The notes below the pieces were generated by a model. The model did not search any database. It saw only the letters and a program-made list of their open reading frames with translations, and had not been told where the DNA came from. Shown in pieces: positions 47,601 to 60,900 of a stretch of DNA of 64,000 bases. Position numbers and translations under genes: made by a program. Positions within the stretch are counted from its first letter, which is position 1; each line of letters starts with the position of its first letter. This DNA is from Dioscorea cayenensis subsp. rotundata (taxonomy: Eukaryota > Streptophyta > Magnoliopsida > Dioscoreales > Dioscoreaceae): contig NC_052488.1 in NCBI RefSeq assembly GCF_009730915.1, positions 21,570,305 to 21,634,304 on the forward strand, given 5' to 3'.

Positions 47601-50600
47601 ATCCCTTGGAATTTCAGAGACCTGCTGAAACAGTTCTGCACATTGCTGGTTCCACTGTTGATCTTAGATCCCAGAATGCAAGTTTAAAATTGGCTGAGGT
47701 ACATGCTTTGTACCAGTGCTTAAGTGAGATTTGTTTTCTACATATACAACTCTGGCACATATATGTATTTACATCTTTGTTAAAAGGATAATTGACACTC
47801 TGACTTCTGGACTTTAAGGCTCAGAGCGCACTCTTGGCAGAGGAGGAGGCGACTGCTCTCTCTGTATGGACAGTCGCATGCATTTGTGGAAGTTTGCGAC
47901 TTGAAAATGTAAGCGTATATGATATGTGTAGAAATTTATCTGAAATTGTGATAACACTGACATTTATTAGCTTTAGTCTACAAAAAGAGTATTGTAGTGT
48001 TGTGGTTCATTATTACATAAAATGATAAACTTGGTCATGTTAAATGTATCCTTCATTGTTGTAAGTGCACAGGTTCAGAATGTTAGCACAGAATGTTTTT
48101 GTAATGATCTATGGTTGAAGCAGATAAAGTTGGATGAGATTTGATGGAGAAAAGTGGTTTCGTTTGCATTGTCTGGATTGATGCTATCATCTCATGAAAT
48201 CTCTATCCTTACATCCTCGCCATCCTAGTTAACTAATCAGAATTCTGCCTGGAACACATTTTTGCAGCTGCTGTCATCTTCTAGAACACATTGCTAGACT
48301 GTGCTGATGTTTGTTGATATGAAGTCAAAATGATCATTTGTTCACATTGATATGTACAATTGTGAAATTTTCTTTTAACATGTTCATCATTACTAATATA
48401 TTCGTTTGTGCTTCTATCAGGTATTGGCGTTGTTTTCTGGTGCACTTTTGGAGAAGCAAATTGTTGTTGTTTGCTCCAATTTGGTATGAAAGTACCCATA
48501 GTTTTACCCCGTACCTTTAATTGAGGATTTTATTACATTAATTTCTCAAATTTGATATCTCAAACTTTTGATAGTTGTATACATTCAATATCTACTTCTG
48601 TGACCGAGTAATTGGACCATATTTACTACTCAGCTGATTCAGCTGCCATTGCTCTCTTACATGTGCTGATTTCTCATTATATTCACTGAGTTGTTTTATA
48701 TATATATATATATTTTTACTTATGTTTATATCTAGGTATCTCTAGTTTGTTATCGAGTTAGTGAATATATAATCTTTTTCTCTTGGCAAATATGTGCTTA
48801 GCCTAAATTTGTGAAATTCTGGTTATGTGCTTGATTGCCTTTTCTATTTATAAAATTCAGTCTAGAATTACCTTGGATACTCAACACCCCTATCTGTGTG
48901 TCCTGCTAACACTGTTTTAATTTTGTCTATGTTTGTGATCGTTTTGCTCATTTAAAAAATTCAGTCTAGACTTGGATATTTTTGAGTTTTGTGCTTGCAA
49001 TTGAGCTAAATTTTCCAACCAAAAAAAAAAAAAAGGCAAAACGAAAAGTTATCTTTGGTTTATTTGAATGAGCTTTTCACATCTATTGAACATATTTTGA
49101 TTATCAATGAACCAGAAGATTATTAGCGTTGTCCTATGTGCAGGGAATCTTGTCTGCTTCAGTATTATCTATAGTCCCGCTTATCCGTCCATATCAGTGG
49201 CAGAGCCTTCTAATGCCGGTATGCTATCTGGCGTATTTGTAAAGCAAAATTGGTGTAATCTCCTGTATAAAATATTTCTTTGTTTGTGTCAGTTTGATTT
49301 CCTTTGGTTTCTGGTTCACTGTATCTTAAGCTCAGCCACCTCTAAATATGAAATCTTGACTTCTGATAACTATCCAGGTTTTGCCAATCTATATGATGGA
49401 CTTTTTGGATGCACCTGTCCCGTATATAGTGAGTCATCATTCATTGGGTTCCTTCATATTACTTTCCATAAATTGTTGCCATTAATTCTCGTTATCATGT
49501 ATTACTTACTATGTTGTATAAACAACAATTTATTTTCCCTTAATGTTCTTGTATTATTTTTTTTTCTTGGTTTTATTTCTTCTACATCTGGTGATACCAT
49601 TAAGTGACATTTTTCTGTGCATATAGGTCGGGATAAAAAACAAGACATCAGAATTGCAATCTAAGCTGTCCAACGTGATTCTTGTTGATGTTAACAAGAA
49701 CCAGGTATGCAATTGTACTTGCATCATGCTATGCCTCCTGTTCAACCAAGGACAAGTAATGGACTTCAAATAGCACCTAAATCCACCTGGTCTCCTAGAC
49801 TTTCTAGCCCTTTTCTGTTATTAAATTGCCCTTATATGTTGTAAATTGTTTAAGAATGATGCTTGCATCCTGTACTCATGAGGCTACAACTTTTTGACCT
49901 TATTACTGTTAGACGCAAACCAAACAAATATTTTTCGGATTCAATTCAACCCAAGTGCTTAAGCTAAGATAAGAACCAAATATGGAATTGCACTTGCATC
50001 ATGTCATGCCTCTCCTGTTCTACAAAGGACAAGTAATGGGCTACAAGTAGCACCTAAATCCACCGGCCCCTTAGACTATCTAGCTTTTTTCTATTATTAA
50101 ATTGTCCTTATAATCAATCGATTAAGCTAGCACCATCACTTTTGATGCTTACACCTTGTACTCATGAGGTTACAACGTTTGACTTATTACTGTTAGATGC
50201 AAACTCAACTCATATCATTCTGATTCAATTCAGGTGTAGAATATTCTCACTTTAAAAGGCTAGTCTAAGGGTGTATGCGTTTATACAACTATATCGCAAG
50301 TTCGCAACAAATAGTTAAAAATACAACTATATACTCTTCTCTCTCTCCCTCTCTCTCTTTCTCGTGAAATCCAGCTTCATATTTTTCAATGATATTTATA
50401 TTGTTATTATGCTTTAAGAATCCATAGATGTTATTGAGATTCTCTTTTTGAAGCTTGGTTTCATGATTTTATCTTGTAAAATTAAGGTGATGAAATCACA
50501 TTAAGTGCATCACTAGGCAGAGTCACAGGTTTCAGACTATTCTCTTATCATTTTCTCCAAATAATTGTTCCCCTTTAAATTTAAATTATATAATCAGTTA

Positions 50601-53233
50601 CTATTTAATGGACCGTGTAGGTGAAGTCAACTTCAATGCCACAACTGCCCCAGCATAAAGAATTGTTCTCAGCTTTAAGCCCTTATCATGCAAGGCTTGT
50701 GGGCGAAAGTTACCTGGCCAGGAAAAGACCAGTATATGATTGCACAGATGTCCAGGTTTGCTTTTGCTCTAGAAATAAGTGACATTATTGAATGTTCTAG
50801 TGATTTCTCATTAACTTTAGACTATATTGTTTTCAAATGAGAACTCAGTGAGCTGTGGAGTCTTTATTTTTTTAATGAGTGAACTTTGATGTTTGAAATT
50901 GAACATTTTTGCATTTGTTAATGGGATCTTTTCCATGCAATGAGATTTGGGGATTATGGACAATGGAGTTTCAAATGATTTGTTATCTGTAAAGTGGTTT
51001 TCAAAGCACATATTGGCTAGAGAACATCAGCAAAAATTATACAAAGAATGTACATCATGAAGGCCTACCATCGAAGAGCATTCAGAGGACTAGGCCCAAA
51101 CATCTGAAACCGTAAACACGTATTTCATGTGTAAATGACCCAACTGGTATATTTAGGTCTGGTTCTCATCAGTAGGTTTACTGCAGGAATTCTATTGCCA
51201 TTACCTTGTTTTCTGAAGTGCTTTTACTAGTGTTGTCTATTAGGAAGGACAGACTCTGTTACTAGCCCAGAGATAACAGTAGAATAGAGGTAAGTTGCTG
51301 AGGGCGTTTCATAATCTGCTTCGTTGGCAATGATAAGCAAGTATAAATGACCAGCATATCCACTTTTGCTAAGCCTATTATGAAGGAAGCTAGTCCTTGA
51401 TTCAGATCCAACTAGATATGTTAAAATGTTCTATATCTTCTAATGAGTATGTTTATGGGGTTCTACCTTACCATTACTGTATTTTTGCACCACCTGTTAT
51501 GATATAAGGCCAGTGTTAGTACTTTTCTCATGATAGTTTAAGCATAATATGTAATGCCCATATTTTAGCCTCAAAAGATTCTATGGCACCCACAGGTACT
51601 GGATACTGCATGGTGCAGGTTGTGCTACTGTTAAGAATGGTGTGCAACTAATGTGTATGGTCCATTTTAGGCTTTGATTAATTTAGTTGAGTCATGATTG
51701 TCCACTTGTTTGGTGTCTTTCTGCCCTCACTTAAACATTTCGCTGTTACTTCTTTTAAAGATGCTCTAATGGTTTTTCATGCACATGGGCTTCTGTAATA
51801 GTTTGACTGTAATCCCCTTCATATTCTGTTTCTTTCTTTTCTTTCCCCTTTGCTTTGTTGATTCTTTTGTTTCTTTAATTAATCCTGTGCATTGTCACAC
51901 TGTACAGCCTATTGTGTGTTTTGCCATACTGTTTGAAGTTTGTTCACTTGCTTTTTATCTGTTATGATTTCTCACCTGATTTATTATTTTCCTTGCGCTG
52001 CTAATTCAAGAGCATTAAAACAATCCTTCTTCTGGCTATCTTTATAATGATGAATAAAATATTCTGAATAGAAGTAATCTAATTTCTTTTTCATGATGTC
52101 ATGATACATGCTAGAAAGTTAAAGAATATTTTAATCTTAAATCGTTAAAAGGATATATTTTTTTCATCTTACATAATAAGTTCATGGTAGAAACCTTGAA
52201 TCATAGAGCTCACAATCTTGCATTCTCATAGGGTCAGTTGTATTGCAAGGGTACTAGCTTTTCTTGATGAATTACTATTTCTAGTTCTACTTTCTCCTGA
52301 TGTTCATTTTCTTTTGAAGCATTGGCATTTTGTTTTGGCTGTTTCATGAGGTCTCTATATTATAGGTTGAAGCTGCCAAAGGTTTCTTAGCAGTTTTGAG
52401 ATCATACCTTGATTCTCTTTGCTCTAATCTGAGATCACACACCATCACTAATGTTCAATCCAACGATGACAAGGTTTGTTTTCCACCTTGATATCATATT
52501 TTTTGAGAGACTTTAGTCTCTTGTTGGGTATTTTCCGGCCATCAATTTTGTTGTTTTTATGCTTGATCTTCAGGTCTCTTTGCTTTTGAAGGAGAGTTTT
52601 ATTGACTCTTTTCCAAGCCGAGACAGGCCCTTTATGAAGGTCAGTTCACTGCATTGGGCAACTTTTTTTCTTTTCTAACACAATACTTTTTTTTCCCTTC
52701 ACAAACTTAGTCACTCACTGGCTGTCCGAGTCATATTGCTTGTCACCAGTTGCCTTTTGGTCGTGTCACTGACTTTATTTGTTTTGTTAGCATAAATCTT
52801 GAAAAAAAATAATAAACTAGGAAGCTCATAGCTATTGTGATTTGATTGTGAATTTATGTAGCCTAGCATGCTTTTGGTGGGCTTGACATTGAAATCTTGA
52901 TTTGGTTATAGAATATATGCTTACTTGTTTAGGTTATGCTTGTAAGTATTGTTAGCACTTGACTGCTTGTTGATTGGTGAAATGATGAGCCGATCAATTA
53001 ATTAAGACATGAATTGCCCTCTCTATTGCTGTTAATTATTTGATTGTCCATTTTACATCGTTTTCACTTTTCTTCTTAGTGCTATTTCTTCTATTTTTAG
53101 TTGTGAAACAATTTTTGATGGAATACTTTTTCTTTTGTAATCCTTTTTGTTTCATGTGGAGCAGCTTTTTGTGGACACCCAGCTCTTCTCTGTACATACA
53201 GACCTTGTCCTTTCATTTTATCAGAAGGATTAG
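41661..53233 (+). CDS. DENN-domain protein, predicted Rab guanine-nucleotide exchange factor (18 coding exons)
   Basis: Coding exons: 41661-41954, 42331-42519, 42802-42885, 43471-43530, 43652-43696, 44556-44755, 45765-46223, 47154-47283, 47501-47698, 47819-47908, 48421-48483, 49144-49218, 49378-49428, 49627-49704, 50621-50755, 52366-52473, 52574-52639 and 53165-53233. All use GT/AG and join in frame to 797 residues. The N-terminal tail has SPRPSVVFSS and LQKLQRRVISVLKGFSPPPE. uDENN: LIESIVVVGLHP and ILFVYPPKKKLPLKYKD then FCFPGGLE. cDENN: LYGCCVYIEEIV, CYCILSRLPFFDLHF; an acidic linker (about residues 300-480) interrupts it, and it resumes with LPLLRPYQWQ-type sequence (SIVPLIRPYQWQSLLMP) and MDFLDAPVPYIVGIK. 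dDENN: FLAVLRSYLDSLCSNLR, ESFIDSFPSRDRPFMK and LFVDTQLFSVHTD. DENN proteins activate Rab GTPases in membrane traffic; the specific Rab is unknown. Confidence 0.93.
44024..44200 (+). repeat. 91-bp tandem duplication in a DENN-gene intron
   Basis: Units at 44024-44114 and 44115-44200 both start AAGGTTTG and share CTATACTAG-, CTTCCTATTAA- and CATCTTGATT-type words with moderate divergence. Confidence 0.8.
49696..50235 (+). repeat. ~275-bp tandem duplication spanning an exon end and its donor
   Basis: Copy 1 starts at 49696 with the last three codons of a coding exon (AAGAACCAG) and the donor GTATGC, then runs into the intron. Copy 2 starts at 49971 with AAGAACCAAATATGG, so the duplicated donor is dead. 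Both copies share CTTGCATCATG, GGACAAGTAATGG and TAGCACCTAAATCCACC further in. Confidence 0.88.
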
Positions 53234-55900
53234 TTTTAGCATGAGAGACCCTGCTAATCAAGGTACTAAAAAAGTAGGACCTTGATAATCGGTCATTATA
53301 ATTTTGATTTGTACTTTTTTTATAATTCATTCCCAGCTCACTCAATGTCACCTTATTTCTCTTGTTGTAAAGTAAGTGAACTATCAATATATATCATTGA
53401 TATCAAACATAAAAAGTATAACTTATTTACTGCAAGTTTGTATTTTAGACATTTAAATGAAAAAAAAAGAGAAACATTTGGTCCACATACTCCTCGGTGG
53501 TGATCGTACATTACAGTTGTCTGGTTTTGTTGTCATGAATGGGTATAAGCTTATTCAGTTAGAAGCTTGAAAGGGTACCCGATGTCTGGGGATGTGGTTG
53601 CAGTTTGACTAGAAGTAACAGGGCCTTTGTGTTATCTCATTGAAGAGGGAATTCTTGTATGCTAATTTATTTCTCTTATAAACAAACCTCTGCTTCTGTG
53701 AGCTGTACATGTTGCAGGAAGACCTTCAGTTTCATTGTCTTGAGTCTTTAACCTTCATAATCTGCTTTGAATGGCTATGATCTAATGCTGGATGGTTGAC
53801 TATGAAGAAAATTATCTGCTGCAAGTAATAATTGTCCTGATATTTTATACCTTTTTGTTGGTTTGAGAATTTTTATGCAGGAACACAGCTTCTTGTTTTA
53901 GAAGGTGGTTTAGGTAATCTCCAAAGCATGCAAAGCAATCCCAGATCATGGAACATCGCCGGTTGTCCAAACATGTATATACTGTCCAATTTCAATTCTA
54001 AGATTGTGATTGACAATACACTCAATAGAGTAGTATATTGCTGATGCATACTGTGTCATATTTGTATTACATGTAAAGAATTACTGCCTCCCATTCTTGA
54101 TAATCAGTTCTTGCATCATTGACAATCAGACCACCAATTGTTCAGAACTTGGAAAACTTTCTTGATATTTTCATAGTTGTACTTTTCTCTAACTTCTTGT
54201 TTTTTTCACTGAGGAAGCATGGTGGAGTTCATCTTCTAGTGCTCCACTTAAACCATTTTTATGAACCAGTAGGTATTAGTGAGCTGCCTTTTTACCAGTA
54301 GCCATAGTAGTATACTATTTTCTGTGAGTAGGCTTCTGAAATTTGAAATAGGAAGCTACCAGGTTTCCAGTTTGCTGTCTGGTGGAGTCATACAACTTGT
54401 TTTGGTGATTCAAACTGACACAAGTACAATAAGCAGGCATTTGGGAGCTGCTGCCATGTGCTCCCATTCCAAAGGTTTGCAACTTGTTGTAGAAAATCTG
54501 AACTATTCCTCAGTCTTGTTGGCTTTTTCATTTATATTTGTTCTGACCTTTTTATGGCTGAACTTATGTTTTATTAAGACTTCAGTGTTTCATGGTTTCA
54601 CCAGCAGTGTTTTATGGTTTCATTTGTAGTGGGCTGGTAATCAATTAGATAAATCATGAAAATTTGTCGTGTTAATTGAGCCTTAAAAGATTTGTTTTTC
54701 CATGATTCCAGAGATTTTTTTCCAGGTTTTTGTATGTCCATTCCCTTATTTACCTGCAATGAAATATAAAGACTATGAACTTGTGCAGGGTGAACCTTAA
54801 AAGATTTGTTTGTTTCTTTTTTTACCCCTTTCAAACAAAACATGGGTAAGTCTTTGAAAAAAAAAAAAATAGAAGATGACAGACCCCATTTGACATCTTG
54901 TTAGATTCATTGACAGTCCCATATTATGACACACAGAGTGCATGTGTGTGTTAGCAGTGATGGCAGTGTTACAGTATGCGCATATATGATGGTGGTGGTG
55001 GTGGTGGTGGTGGTGTGTGTTCAGAATTACAAAACAACAAAACAAACAAAATAAAAAAGAGGATGTCTTAAGCCACCACACAGAGACTGAACACCATCAT
55101 ATTACCAACCATCCAAACACAAGCAACATCAGCAGACAAGTCACTCTGCAAAATGGATTTCCTGTCCATAGTTTTTTAACAAACCAAAATGGGTAATGGA
55201 GCTGCTGCTTATCCAGTTTCTCATTGTTTTCTTCATCACTAAAAAAGGGTACAAACTACAAACTTGATGTGCAAATGGCTCCTCTTCTCTCTCTCCCTCC
55301 ATGAATTGCTGGTCAGTAAACAGTGTTAGTACACAGACGTTGTCAGAGATATGGGTCAGTATCATCTTCTGGCAATTTCAAGACCAGACCAGACCAGAAG
55401 AGGCCAAAAAGATATTATTATATTTCTTCTTGGGAACTTATACACCGTTCATCTTCTTGGTTCTTGGTTCTTGGTTCTTGGTTTGCAAGACACCAGATGA
55501 GGCCAACCATGTTTATCTCATCTCTTCATGGTGTACAACATCACCACTTAAATTTAGGGGGTACCAACTCTGAAAATTACACAGCTTTTCTATTCATAAG
55601 CATCTGATCAATGTCTCCATCTCTCTCTCTCAGAAACCAATGACACAGTACATACAAGCCCCACAACTCCCTACTGAAAACTGGAGAAAGGAATGTGCTA
55701 GCATGCCAACGTGAATGTCATTTTATCTCTTTAGTTTTTACTATTTTACTGTTTTTTACTTTTCAGTGTTGAATCTTGATTGATTGATCACTTGATCACT
55801 GTTCCCAGATACCTTCACCCCTGCAGTAACTCCTTTTAAAATATTCTAAACATTAATATTAAAAAAAAAAAACAATTACCAAATGGGCTCTTTCCTACTC
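53234..55900. other. 3' flank of the DENN gene, no further gene seen
   Basis: T-rich sequence with no recognised coding region. A (GGT)n run lies at about 54990-55014. The polyadenylation site cannot be fixed. Confidence 0.5.
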
Positions 55901-56110
55901 TCTCTCTCTCTCTCTCCTCCCAGCCACTATTAGCACCATCGCCTTCCACAAGTCATATTCCTCTCCTTGCTTTAACCCTTTACTTTTTGTTTTTCTAAAC
56001 AACTCCTAGCCCTTCCTTTTGTTTATGAGTTTCAGTAAAGCTGGCAGAAGACAACAGCAACAAAAGGCAGCAAAGGCACAGCAGCCTGCTTCACAGAGAG
56101 ATAGAGTGAA

Positions 56111-56152
<42 letters not shown>

Positions 56153-56727
56153 CTATGTCTTGTGGCAGGTCTGGCAACAATGCTGCTGCTGCTACTACTG
56201 CACTGAGTCATAATAATAAGATCAGAGTCTCCACTGTCCCCAGGTGGCAGCAGCATCAGATGCAGCTTCTGACAACCATTACCATTAAAACAACCAGCTT
56301 TATACCAATGGTTTTGAGCAACAAATACATTACTATAATACACACACACAGACATTATATATATATATATAACTCATTTACACAGACTTAAGATATCACA
56401 CAACCACCACCACCCTCACCTCCTCCTTCCTCCTTTTTGTTTTCTTTTTAAACAACTCAAAACAAGTTTCTTTTGATTTGGTCATGCACCAACAACACAC
56501 AGGAGATTCTGCAGCCCCTTCTCTGTCTCTGTCTCTCTCTCTCTCTCTTCACTGAATGACCTTTCCTATGCACTTGAAAAACCATTTCTTTAGTCTTACA
56601 TTCAATGCTTTTCTTTCCACTTGAACACCAGCACAACCTTTGCTAGTTCACTGTCACTACTTCCTTCTCTTCTCCTCTTTCCTTTGAGAGTGAGTGAGTG
56701 AGTGAGTGAGTGAGTTGATACACAGAG
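55901..56727 (+). promoter_or_regulatory. GRF promoter/leader region rich in CT and GA repeats, with upstream ORFs
   Basis: (CT)n occurs at about 55898-55917 and 56522-56548, (TA)n then (GA)n at 56111-56151, and GAGT repeats at 56690-56714. Upstream ATGs open short frames at 56024 and 56155 (63 and 78 codons). Long CT-rich leaders are usual for plant GRF genes. I cannot place the transcription start. Confidence 0.55.
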
Positions 56728-57917
56728 ATGATGATGATGATGAATGGGAGGGAAGCAGCAGCAGTAGTTGTAGCAATAGATATCCCTTCACTGCAACTCA
56801 ATGGCAAGAGTTAGAGCACCAAGCTCTCATCTTCAAGTACATGGCTTCAGGCATTCCTATTCCCTCTGATCTAATCCTCCCCATAAGAAGAAGCTTCATG
56901 TTAGATCCTTCTCCTTGTACCACCCCTACTCTTGCTTTTCCTCACCAACTCCCAAGTAAGTTTAACTCTTATTAACTTCCTTATCTTCTTCCATTGTTAT
57001 TGTTTTTCAAGTCTTGATGTGATTTATATTTTTGACAGTGGGGTGGGGGAGTTACCAGTTGGGGTATGGGAGGAAGGCAGAGGACCCAGAACCAGGGAGG
57101 TGCAGGAGAACAGATGGAAAGAAGTGGAGATGCTCTAAGGAAGCTTACCCTGACTCTAAGTACTGTGAGAGGCACATGCATAGAGGCAAGAACCGTTCAA
57201 GAAAGCCTGTGGAAATGTCACTAGCCTCCATCCCCACCACTCACCACTCTCGCTACCCCACACCACCACCACCTTCTCTTTCTATTTCCACTCCTGATTC
57301 TTCCCATAACCTTTTTTACCCTTACTCTTCTTCATCATCATCTTCTTCTTCCAAAACTTCTACTGCTTCCACTGCTTCTACTACTACTACTACTACTCGT
57401 TTGCATCTTGACACTGGAAGTTACTACTCAACAGAAAACAAAGATTACAGGTGTGTGTGTGTGTGTGTGTGTGTGAAGAGCAGAGAGTTTTCCATTTGTT
57501 TTGATCTCCATGTGTTGTTTTTAACATGGTGTAGAAATACAATACAGGTATGGTCATGGAATGAAGGATGTAGATGAGTACAGTTTCTTTTCAGAGAGTT
57601 CAGGTGCTTCCAGAGATGATTCATGGCCAAAACTCAGCTCAAACTACTCAAACTGCACTGCTGACTTCTTGTCTAAGGAGGAAGGAGAGAAGCAGCAACA
57701 ACAGCATTGTTTTGTTCTGGGAGCTGATTTCAAGCTAGAGAAACCTGTGAAGGTTGACAGAGAGGAGGTGCCTCTTCGCCATTTCTTTGATGAGTGGCCT
57801 CAGAAGAGCAAGGACTCATCCTCTTGGATGAGTCTTGATGATCATTCAAGCTCTAGAACTCAGCTCTCCATCTCCATTCCCACAATGGCCTCAATATACC
57901 AGTACCACAATGGTTAG
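56728..57917 (+). CDS. GRF: Growth-regulating factor (GRF) transcription factor, start frame problem
   Basis: Three exons: to 56955, 57039-57450 and 57548-57917. Exon 1 encodes the QLQ domain ([20 protein letters not shown], then [17 protein letters not shown]), which binds the co-activator GIF. Exon 2 encodes the DNA-binding WRC domain ([20 protein letters not shown], then [20 protein letters not shown]) with its basic nuclear signal, followed by Ser/Thr/Pro-rich sequence. Exon 3 has an FFD-like motif (RHFFDEWP) and a TQL motif (RTQLSISIP). GRFs promote leaf and organ cell proliferation. Oddity: the ATG run at 56728 is one base out of frame with QLQ, and the QLQ frame has no ATG between the TGA at 56703 and the QLQ domain itself. 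Total exon length is one base short of a multiple of three. Confidence 0.92.
57193..57214 (+). promoter_or_regulatory. miR396 target site in the GRF WRC exon
   Basis: CCGTTCAAGAAAGCCTGTGG followed by AA is the conserved site that miR396 pairs with in most plant GRF mRNAs, coding for the RSRKPVE end of the WRC domain. It implies post-transcriptional repression of this gene. Confidence 0.92.
57451..57547 (+). other. 97-bp GRF intron whose donor lies in a (GT)n microsatellite
   Basis: The exon ends ATTACAG and the intron opens directly with about a dozen GT units. The acceptor is ATACAATACAG before GTATGG. The frame is correct with this donor. Confidence 0.75.
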
Positions 57918-60900
57918 TTCTTCAAATTACTTGGCATGCATATAATATATATATATATATATATATGCACACACACAGGCATTGTGTTCTCATGTTGTTG
58001 TTGTTGTTGTTGTTGTTGTTGGGTGTGTTCCTGTTTTGCAGAAGGTTGAACTGTGCTGGTGTTCATTTGTTTGTTCTTTCTCTTTCTGTTCCTTTGGTTC
58101 TATGTGTCTCAGTGGCTGATAAGCCTCTTGATTGAATGAATGAAAGAATCAATGTATGAGACTTTGTTGTATGTTTATCTACTTGAATACCATTTCATGA
58201 AAGCTTACTGTGCCATGTTAAATAATAACTAGATTCCAAGATTAATGAACTCTATAAACCATGAATATATTCAAGCATTTTTCTGCAAACTTTTAATGCT
58301 TCTGCTGATTGATATGTTGACACTGCATTCAATCTCTGTATAACATGCAGTGAATTCTGAATTCATTGAATCAAATGTGTGACTTAATGGAACTGAAATC
58401 AAGTTAAATCTGGAAAACAAACATATTCAGCAAAGAAGTTCACATTAAGCAGGAGTAGTAGCCTGCCTTATTTTATTGGTTGGTTCTTTAAATAAGAGAA
58501 AGAAGTTGAATGAGAGGATTCTGAAAGGTTTGGTCTTTGTTGTTGAGTTGAGACCACCCATAACTTAATGACTGGAACTGATCAGACAAAAGACAGTCAT
58601 GGCAGACAAACTTTAAGATGAATGCAAAGAGTTGATGCTCTTACATGTCAGATCCAGAGGATTAATTAATTATATATCTATATATCTATATATATAAACT
58701 ATGAGTAGTTGCTATAGATGATATTATTATTATCCACATGGAAGCTTGGTCAACACTGTATCATGCAGGGCATTGCTCTTCTCCTGGATCACTTGTTATA
58801 ATAAAATATTATTATTATTTAAAATAATTATAATTTTCTTCTTTAAACATATATATATTATCTTATTCAACAAAATATCACATATGCTTTGATTTCTAAA
58901 TTTTTTAATTTAATAAGATCCAAAAATAATTTGATTAATAAAATTAAAATTTAAGATTAGTGGGTGGTAAGCCACATAGTTTAAAATGTAATTTTCTCAA
59001 ATTATTTAACATTTTTGGTGTGTATTAAAAATATGTATTTATGTGTGTCTGTGTGTATATAAAAGAAGAGAAATTGCTGAATTTTTGTTTGTACGTCAAT
59101 GAATACACAAAAAAATACATCTGGATTTAGAGGGAAGGTAGTGAAGGGTACGATGTACCCCCAGGCAAAATAGTACCAGCAGGTCTGGGCCTGGGATTTG
59201 TCAGAGGTGAACAAGGGAGTAGTGCGTGGGGTCTGATCCTACGGCCAGAAACGTATGCAACCTGCACTCTAAAACGGACCCGCTGCACCTGCGAGTGCAG
59301 CACAACTGAACCCTCTTCCCACTTTAACCCTCATAAACTAACCTTATTTAACAAGCATGCCATAATTTTTTTATATAACCTGTACTTACATAGAGTAGGG
59401 TGGTCTTTAGTCTACATAAATAAAATAGGGGAAAATAAAACTAAAACAAAGGTAAAGATACAAATTACCTATTCCTTTCTCAAACATGAGTTAAAAAAAT
59501 GTATATTTTATTATGTTTTTCTAGTTTGCATTCTCAAAATATATATAAATATGATAAGTTTATGTCAGGAACATGCAAAGATGTGGAGTAAGCTTAACAA
59601 ACATTTGTTTTTTTTATATAATTTTTTAAAGTAATCAATCGAATAAAAAAATAATTAAAAAGTAATTATACATTTATAATAAAAAAATAGAGAAAATTAT
59701 AAACAACCTTTTAAAGATTACAGCAATATTGAATGGAGAATATAGAAGCAAATTATTTGGACTTTTAGGATGTAAACAAAAAACAAAAAAAATTTAGTGT
59801 TAATTATTTAATTTGAACATGGCTCCCATGTGTTCCCATGTAACTCAAAAGGTGAACAGGTTACTCTGGGTAAAGCATGGGCTGGGCTGTTATCATGATG
59901 GCCCACTTGACCAGAGATCCACTTACATAAAGGAACTCACTAGCTGCACTTTTTCACAGTTCCTTGCATCCATCTTTTTATTTATTTATTTATTTTTTTT
60001 TATTTTTGGGAAAAAAATAATGGAAAAGAAAAAGTCAGGGTGCTCCCTCAAAGTCAGATGCTCTTTCAATCCAAGTTCCAGTTAAATGAAATCTTTCTCT
60101 TTTGGGGGGCCCCCACCTTCTTCAATCCATGTTTCAATCTAAATGCATAAATAAATTTCACACTGTTCATCAACTTCTTCTAGAAATGCACAGTCTTAGT
60201 CCCCCACCAAAAGAATTTCCTGTTCAGCAAATATTAAAAAGTTTCTCTCATATCTAAATTTGCAGGAAAATTCTCAGTAAAGAATAAACTGCCATGATTT
60301 CCATCCACATTAATTGAAATACAAGAATGTATGCAAAGTTTCAAATACCAAATAAAGCTCCTGTTCAAAAATAATATATACATACATATTCAAGCTTCAA
60401 AGAAAAAAGAAGAAGAAATGAACAGAAAAATTGTGCAGAGATTTGCAGAAATCAATAACTAAAGCACTTTCAGAAATCCTTACTGAAAGTTTCCAAATCA
60501 AAATTAATACCTGACGACAAAAATGTACAATTTTTTTTTTTCTGTTAGCCCATCAACATATTAAATGAAAAAACAAGTGAATGCTCCCATGCAAAGTATG
60601 GTCCTGGCAGTTGTATCTTATGGTCTGGTTTCACAGCTCTGGTAAAGTACTGAAACAATAAAGCCTTCCCATATCCTATTAATAGTCCTTAATGACAGTA
60701 GTGGTTGTATGTTCTGGTTCAACGTGAAATCAATTCAATTTCAAATTGCTCAGTAGCTCTCAGTCTCACTCTGGACACCCACCCCACTAGTTGCTCCCCA
60801 CCACACCTACATAAGAAGCAATAGCTGTTTCACAGTATCTTTGAGCAAATATCACCCATCATTTCAAACATGTGCTCATAAAACCAGATGGAAAAAACTC

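Noticed and set aside
59101-59290. GC-richer patch that might be an RNA gene
   Set aside because: No cloverleaf, box motifs or terminator seen; left as unexplained intergenic sequence.
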